Origin: Methanobacteriota archaeon
GTDB lineage: Archaea > Halobacteriota > Methanomicrobia > Methanomicrobiales > Methanoculleaceae
DNA length: 64,000 nucleotides
Direction: 5' to 3'
Assembly (NCBI GenBank): GCA_016841955.1
Contig: JAENYE010000001.1
Coordinates: forward strand, 384,025-448,024
Shown in pieces: positions 61,481-64,000 of the stretch. The notes under the pieces were generated by a model that did no database searches, was not told the origin of the DNA, and saw only the letters and a list, made by a program, of their open reading frames with translations. Numbering within the stretch: position 1 is the first letter of the stretch; each line of letters starts with the position of its first letter. Made by a program: the position numbers and the translations under genes.

Positions 61481-62236
61481 GTGCAGATCGAAGAGGCGGC
61501 CCTGCTCGGGATCCTGCAGGGAATCGTGGAGTGGCTTCCCATCAGCAGCGAAGGCCAGACCATGGTGGCGATGATCGCCTGGTACGGGATCACCCCGGCC
61601 GCCGCCCTCTCCTGCTCGATCTTCCTCCACCTGGGCACCATGGCCGCGGTCCTGGTGAAGTTCAGACGGGAGTTCGCCGGGGTGCTCAGGGCCCTCGACT
61701 CGACCCTCGCGCGGACGATCCTCATCGCGACCCTCTGCACCGGCGTCACCGGCCTGCCGCTCTACCTGCTCATGAAGGATACCTTCACCAGCGGCACCCA
61801 GGTGACCCTCCTCATCGGCCTCCTCCTGATCGGGACCGGCCTCATCCTCAGGACCGGCCGGCCCGGGATCAAGGACGTCAAGGAGATCACCACCCGGGAT
61901 ATGGTCCTCCTCGGCCTCGTCCAGGGGTTATCCATCCTCCCGGGGATCTCGAGGTCGGGGATCACCACCAGCGCGCTCCTGCTCAGGAACGTGCGCCAGG
62001 ACGTCGCCCTGATGGTCTCGTTCATGATCAGCGTCCCGGCGGTACTCGGCGCGGTGGTAATCGACCACTCCGCCGCCGCCCTCCCGACGGGTCTCATCGT
62101 TACGATGTTTGCCGCTGCGTTCGTCACCGGCTACCTCTCGATGGAGGTGCTGGTAAGAGTCGCAAAGACGCTGGACTTCTCGAAGTTCTGCATCGCACTC
62201 GGCCTGATCACGGTGGTGCTGGTGATCGCGCTGTAA
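61481..62236 (+). CDS. uppP: Undecaprenyl-diphosphatase-like protein (UppP/BacA family)
   Basis: A 251-residue membrane phosphatase that removes a phosphate from polyprenyl diphosphate so the lipid carrier can be reused. Motif 1 is GILQGIVEWLPISSEGQ and motif 2 is LPGISRSGITTS; both catalytic Glu and Arg regions are present. Start at a GTG with little leader. It is followed after 12 bases by a flippase-like gene on the same strand, and lies divergent from the GT-C-like gene. In archaea the carrier would be a C55-C60 polyprenol or dolichol. Confidence 0.92.
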   Translation: MQIEEAALLGILQGIVEWLPISSEGQTMVAMIAWYGITPAAALSCSIFLHLGTMAAVLVKFRREFAGVLRALDSTLARTILIATLCTGVTGLPLYLLMKDTFTSGTQVTLLIGLLLIGTGLILRTGRPGIKDVKEITTRDMVLLGLVQGLSILPGISRSGITTSALLLRNVRQDVALMVSFMISVPAVLGAVVIDHSAAALPTGLIVTMFAAAFVTGYLSMEVLVRVAKTLDFSKFCIALGLITVVLVIAL

Positions 62237-62248
62237 GAGAGGGAAAAC

Positions 62249-63157
62249 ATGAAGACCGCCTTCAGGCTGCTCATCGGCATCCTCATCATCGCCGCCCTCC
62301 TCGTGCTCTTCGACCCCGCCGCGATCTTTTCCGTCATCGTCTCGGCAAGGCCGGAGTATCTCGTCTTGGCGCTCCTGGTCTACGCGTTCACCTACCTGAT
62401 CCTCACCCTCCGGTGGCGATCCATCCTATCGGCGATGGGGGAGAGCCTTCCCCTGGGCCGCGCATACCAGGCCTTCGTGGGCGGAGTGCTCCTCTCCGAT
62501 TTGACCCCGGGACGCATCGGGGACTTCTCCCGGCCGTTCCTTGTCCGGGACCAAATCGACCTGAACAAGGGGATCGCTTCGTTTGCCATTGACCGGTATG
62601 CCGACCTCCTGACGATAGCGATCCTCGGGTTCGCCGGCCTCGTCCTCCTGTCGGTGCCCGGGGGGAAGGGGTACCTGATCCCGGCGGCATGCCTTCTCGT
62701 GCTGGTCCTCCTCCCCTTCACCCTCTTCTGGCTGAAGAGGCCTCTCGTGATCCGGGCAGCCGAACGGCTCGGTTCCGCCCGGATAACCGCGTTCGTCCAC
62801 ACACTCGACGATGCGGCAGGGCAGGTCCCCCACCTCCCGTCGTTGATGGCGCGGTCGGTCCTCCTCACCACGGGCGCCTGGGTCACCCACGCAGCACGGG
62901 TCGCCCTGATCGCCGGGGCGGTGGGGTATTCGGTACCCCTCCCGGCACTCACGCTCCTGCAGCCGCTGGTGAGCGCGCTCTCCCTCGTTCCGGTATCGCT
63001 CTCCGGGCTGGGTCTGGTAGAGGGAGGCCTCGCAGCGGTCCTTGCCGGGCTCGGCGTGCCCGCAACGGTGGGGGTATCCATTGCGCTCCTCGACCGGGGG
63101 ATAACCGTGGCTTTCCACCTGCTCGTCGGGGGAAAATATGCGACAAAATTAGTATAG
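62249..63157 (+). CDS. Flippase-like membrane protein (UPF0104/LPG synthase TM family)
   Basis: A 302-residue protein with about eight spans. TLRWRSILSAMGESLPLGRAYQAFVGGVLLSDLTPGRIGDF and SLVPVSLSGLGLVEGGLAAVLAGLG are signatures of the lysylphosphatidylglycerol synthase transmembrane/UPF0104 family. Archaeal members often stand next to glycosyltransferases and may flip lipid-linked substrates. A GAGAGGGA site precedes the ATG. It overlaps the convergent gene by nine bases. Confidence 0.85.
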   Translation: MKTAFRLLIGILIIAALLVLFDPAAIFSVIVSARPEYLVLALLVYAFTYLILTLRWRSILSAMGESLPLGRAYQAFVGGVLLSDLTPGRIGDFSRPFLVRDQIDLNKGIASFAIDRYADLLTIAILGFAGLVLLSVPGGKGYLIPAACLLVLVLLPFTLFWLKRPLVIRAAERLGSARITAFVHTLDDAAGQVPHLPSLMARSVLLTTGAWVTHAARVALIAGAVGYSVPLPALTLLQPLVSALSLVPVSLSGLGLVEGGLAAVLAGLGVPATVGVSIALLDRGITVAFHLLVGGKYATKLV

Positions 63158-63997
63158 GCTCTGCCGGAGAACCTCAGGGTCCTCCTGCACAAGAATCCAG
63201 AAGTGAATCTCGTACGTGGTCGACGGTGAGGAGACGTCCACCGAGACCTTCTGGTAGATGTAGCGGTATTCGGTACTGGTGACCTCCTTCCGGGCGTTGA
63301 TGGTACCGTGGTCGTTATCGATAGTCCACTCGGTGCGGCTCACGGAATAGCCGGAATCAGTCACCGCGGATGCTGCGTCCTTTGCCGGCGACGTCTGGGC
63401 GGGCGAGGTACCCACCTGCGCCACGCTGGTCGTCGTGGTGCTGAAGGTCTCCCGGGTCGCGGGATCGAAGATCAGCCACCCCTCGCGATCGGGGAGGCCG
63501 AAGCCGGACAGATCTGTGGGCAGGAGTATCCGGTCCTTCCCTCCCCGGATCTCCAGGGTGCCGTTTGTAGGGACCAGGACCCCGACGGCTCCGTTATAGG
63601 TGGTCTGGAGAACAGTGGTCGTCGGTTCCCTTACCTGGACGAGACCGGGCTTATCAGGGGTGAAGATGACGTTGAAGGCCTTCTTCGTGTTCCCCCCGGT
63701 CCCGGCCGCCGGTAAGGTGAATGTCCCGGATTGGAGAACCTGGTTGTCGTACCTGACGGTATAGGTATAGGGAGTCTCGGAGAGTTCGTGAGAGACGACC
63801 GAGAAGGCAAAAGCCACCGGTTCTCCCACGTCGACCACGCTCGGGAGAACCTTCGGGCTCTCGAAGTAGAGCTCGGAGAAACTCTCCCTCATGGTGTCGG
63901 ATGTGCCGGTAAAGACCACGAGCGCCCCGATGACGGCAATTCCGAGGACGCAGGCGGCGATGATGGCGTATACGATGGTTTTATCCTCAAAATCCAT
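63149..63997 (-). CDS. Membrane-anchored DUF1616-like protein
   Basis: A 282-residue protein with one N-terminal span (about 8-31) and an outer-face domain. The region VLPSVVDVGEPVAFAFSVVSHEL to GLVQVREP resembles the beta-sandwich of DUF1616 proteins. A Ser/Thr/Ala-rich linker lies at about 185-205. The ATG is three bases from the window edge, so its ribosome site is not visible. Function unknown; a surface or secretion-related role is possible. Confidence 0.62.
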   Translation of the reverse strand: MDFEDKTIVYAIIAACVLGIAVIGALVVFTGTSDTMRESFSELYFESPKVLPSVVDVGEPVAFAFSVVSHELSETPYTYTVRYDNQVLQSGTFTLPAAGTGGNTKKAFNVIFTPDKPGLVQVREPTTTVLQTTYNGAVGVLVPTNGTLEIRGGKDRILLPTDLSGFGLPDREGWLIFDPATRETFSTTTTSVAQVGTSPAQTSPAKDAASAVTDSGYSVSRTEWTIDNDHGTINARKEVTSTEYRYIYQKVSVDVSSPSTTYEIHFWILVQEDPEVLRQSLY

Positions 63998-64000
63998 AGT

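Overview
The window looks like a chromosomal segment of a hydrogenotrophic methanogenic archaeon. The best fit is Methanomicrobiales, and I think of Methanoculleus, although I could not run a search. The evidence is: archaeal information genes (Lsm, ribosomal protein eL37, an archaeal-type initiator tRNA, a PUA/MCT-1-like protein, SepF); thiol:fumarate reductase TfrA/TfrB, which oxidises coenzyme M and coenzyme B and is a methanogen trait; the N-epsilon-acetyl-beta-lysine osmolyte pair ablA/ablB; BRE/TATA-type promoters; GGAGGTGA-type ribosome binding sites; and high GC with strong G/C third positions outside the surface-glycan region.

Positions 1-30,000 are mostly ordinary high-GC core and accessory genes. 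In order they are: rubredoxin; a HerA-like ATPase; two MFS transporters; two small glycine-rich membrane proteins, one of them frameshifted; arginine deiminase and carbamate kinase with a small membrane protein; an ABC-2 exporter followed by a DUF4097 lipoprotein; a DUF362 ferredoxin protein with an iron-sulfur flavoprotein; a pterin dehydratase; thioredoxin; initiator tRNA-Met; an lsm-rpl37e-purF operon divergent from a PUA/sepF/ZPR1-like run; an aspartokinase-PurM fusion divergent from tfrAB; ablAB; a membrane glycosyltransferase; and an MNT/HEPN pair. Gaps hold palindromic repeats and one candidate structured RNA.

Positions 30,000-63,200 form a large surface-glycan locus. It starts with a truncated aminotransferase, a Gfo/Idh/MocA oxidoreductase and an epimerase. 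Nucleotide-sugar genes follow: a UDP-HexNAc dehydrogenase, UDP-glucose dehydrogenase, galU and a UDP-uronate-type epimerase, coupled by overlaps to a PglK/MsbA-like ABC flippase. A complete pseudaminic-acid pathway is next (pseB, pseC, pseF, a PseG-GNAT-formyltransferase fusion, pseI). After it comes a visibly AT-rich block of glycosyltransferases, an FkbM methyltransferase and proteins of unclear role (about 45.5-58.5 kb). A 1.1-kb graveyard of transposase fragments splits this block. The locus ends with lipid-carrier genes: a GlcNAc-1-phosphate transferase of the MraY/Alg7 family, a large GT-C-like membrane protein, UppP and a flippase-like UPF0104 protein.

Together these genes can make UDP-uronic acids and CMP-pseudaminic acid (probably N-acylated, perhaps N-formylated), assemble a glycan on a polyprenyl carrier, flip it and recycle the carrier. 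No oligosaccharyltransferase (AglB) is in the window, so the acceptor (S-layer, archaellin or a free polysaccharide) is not shown.
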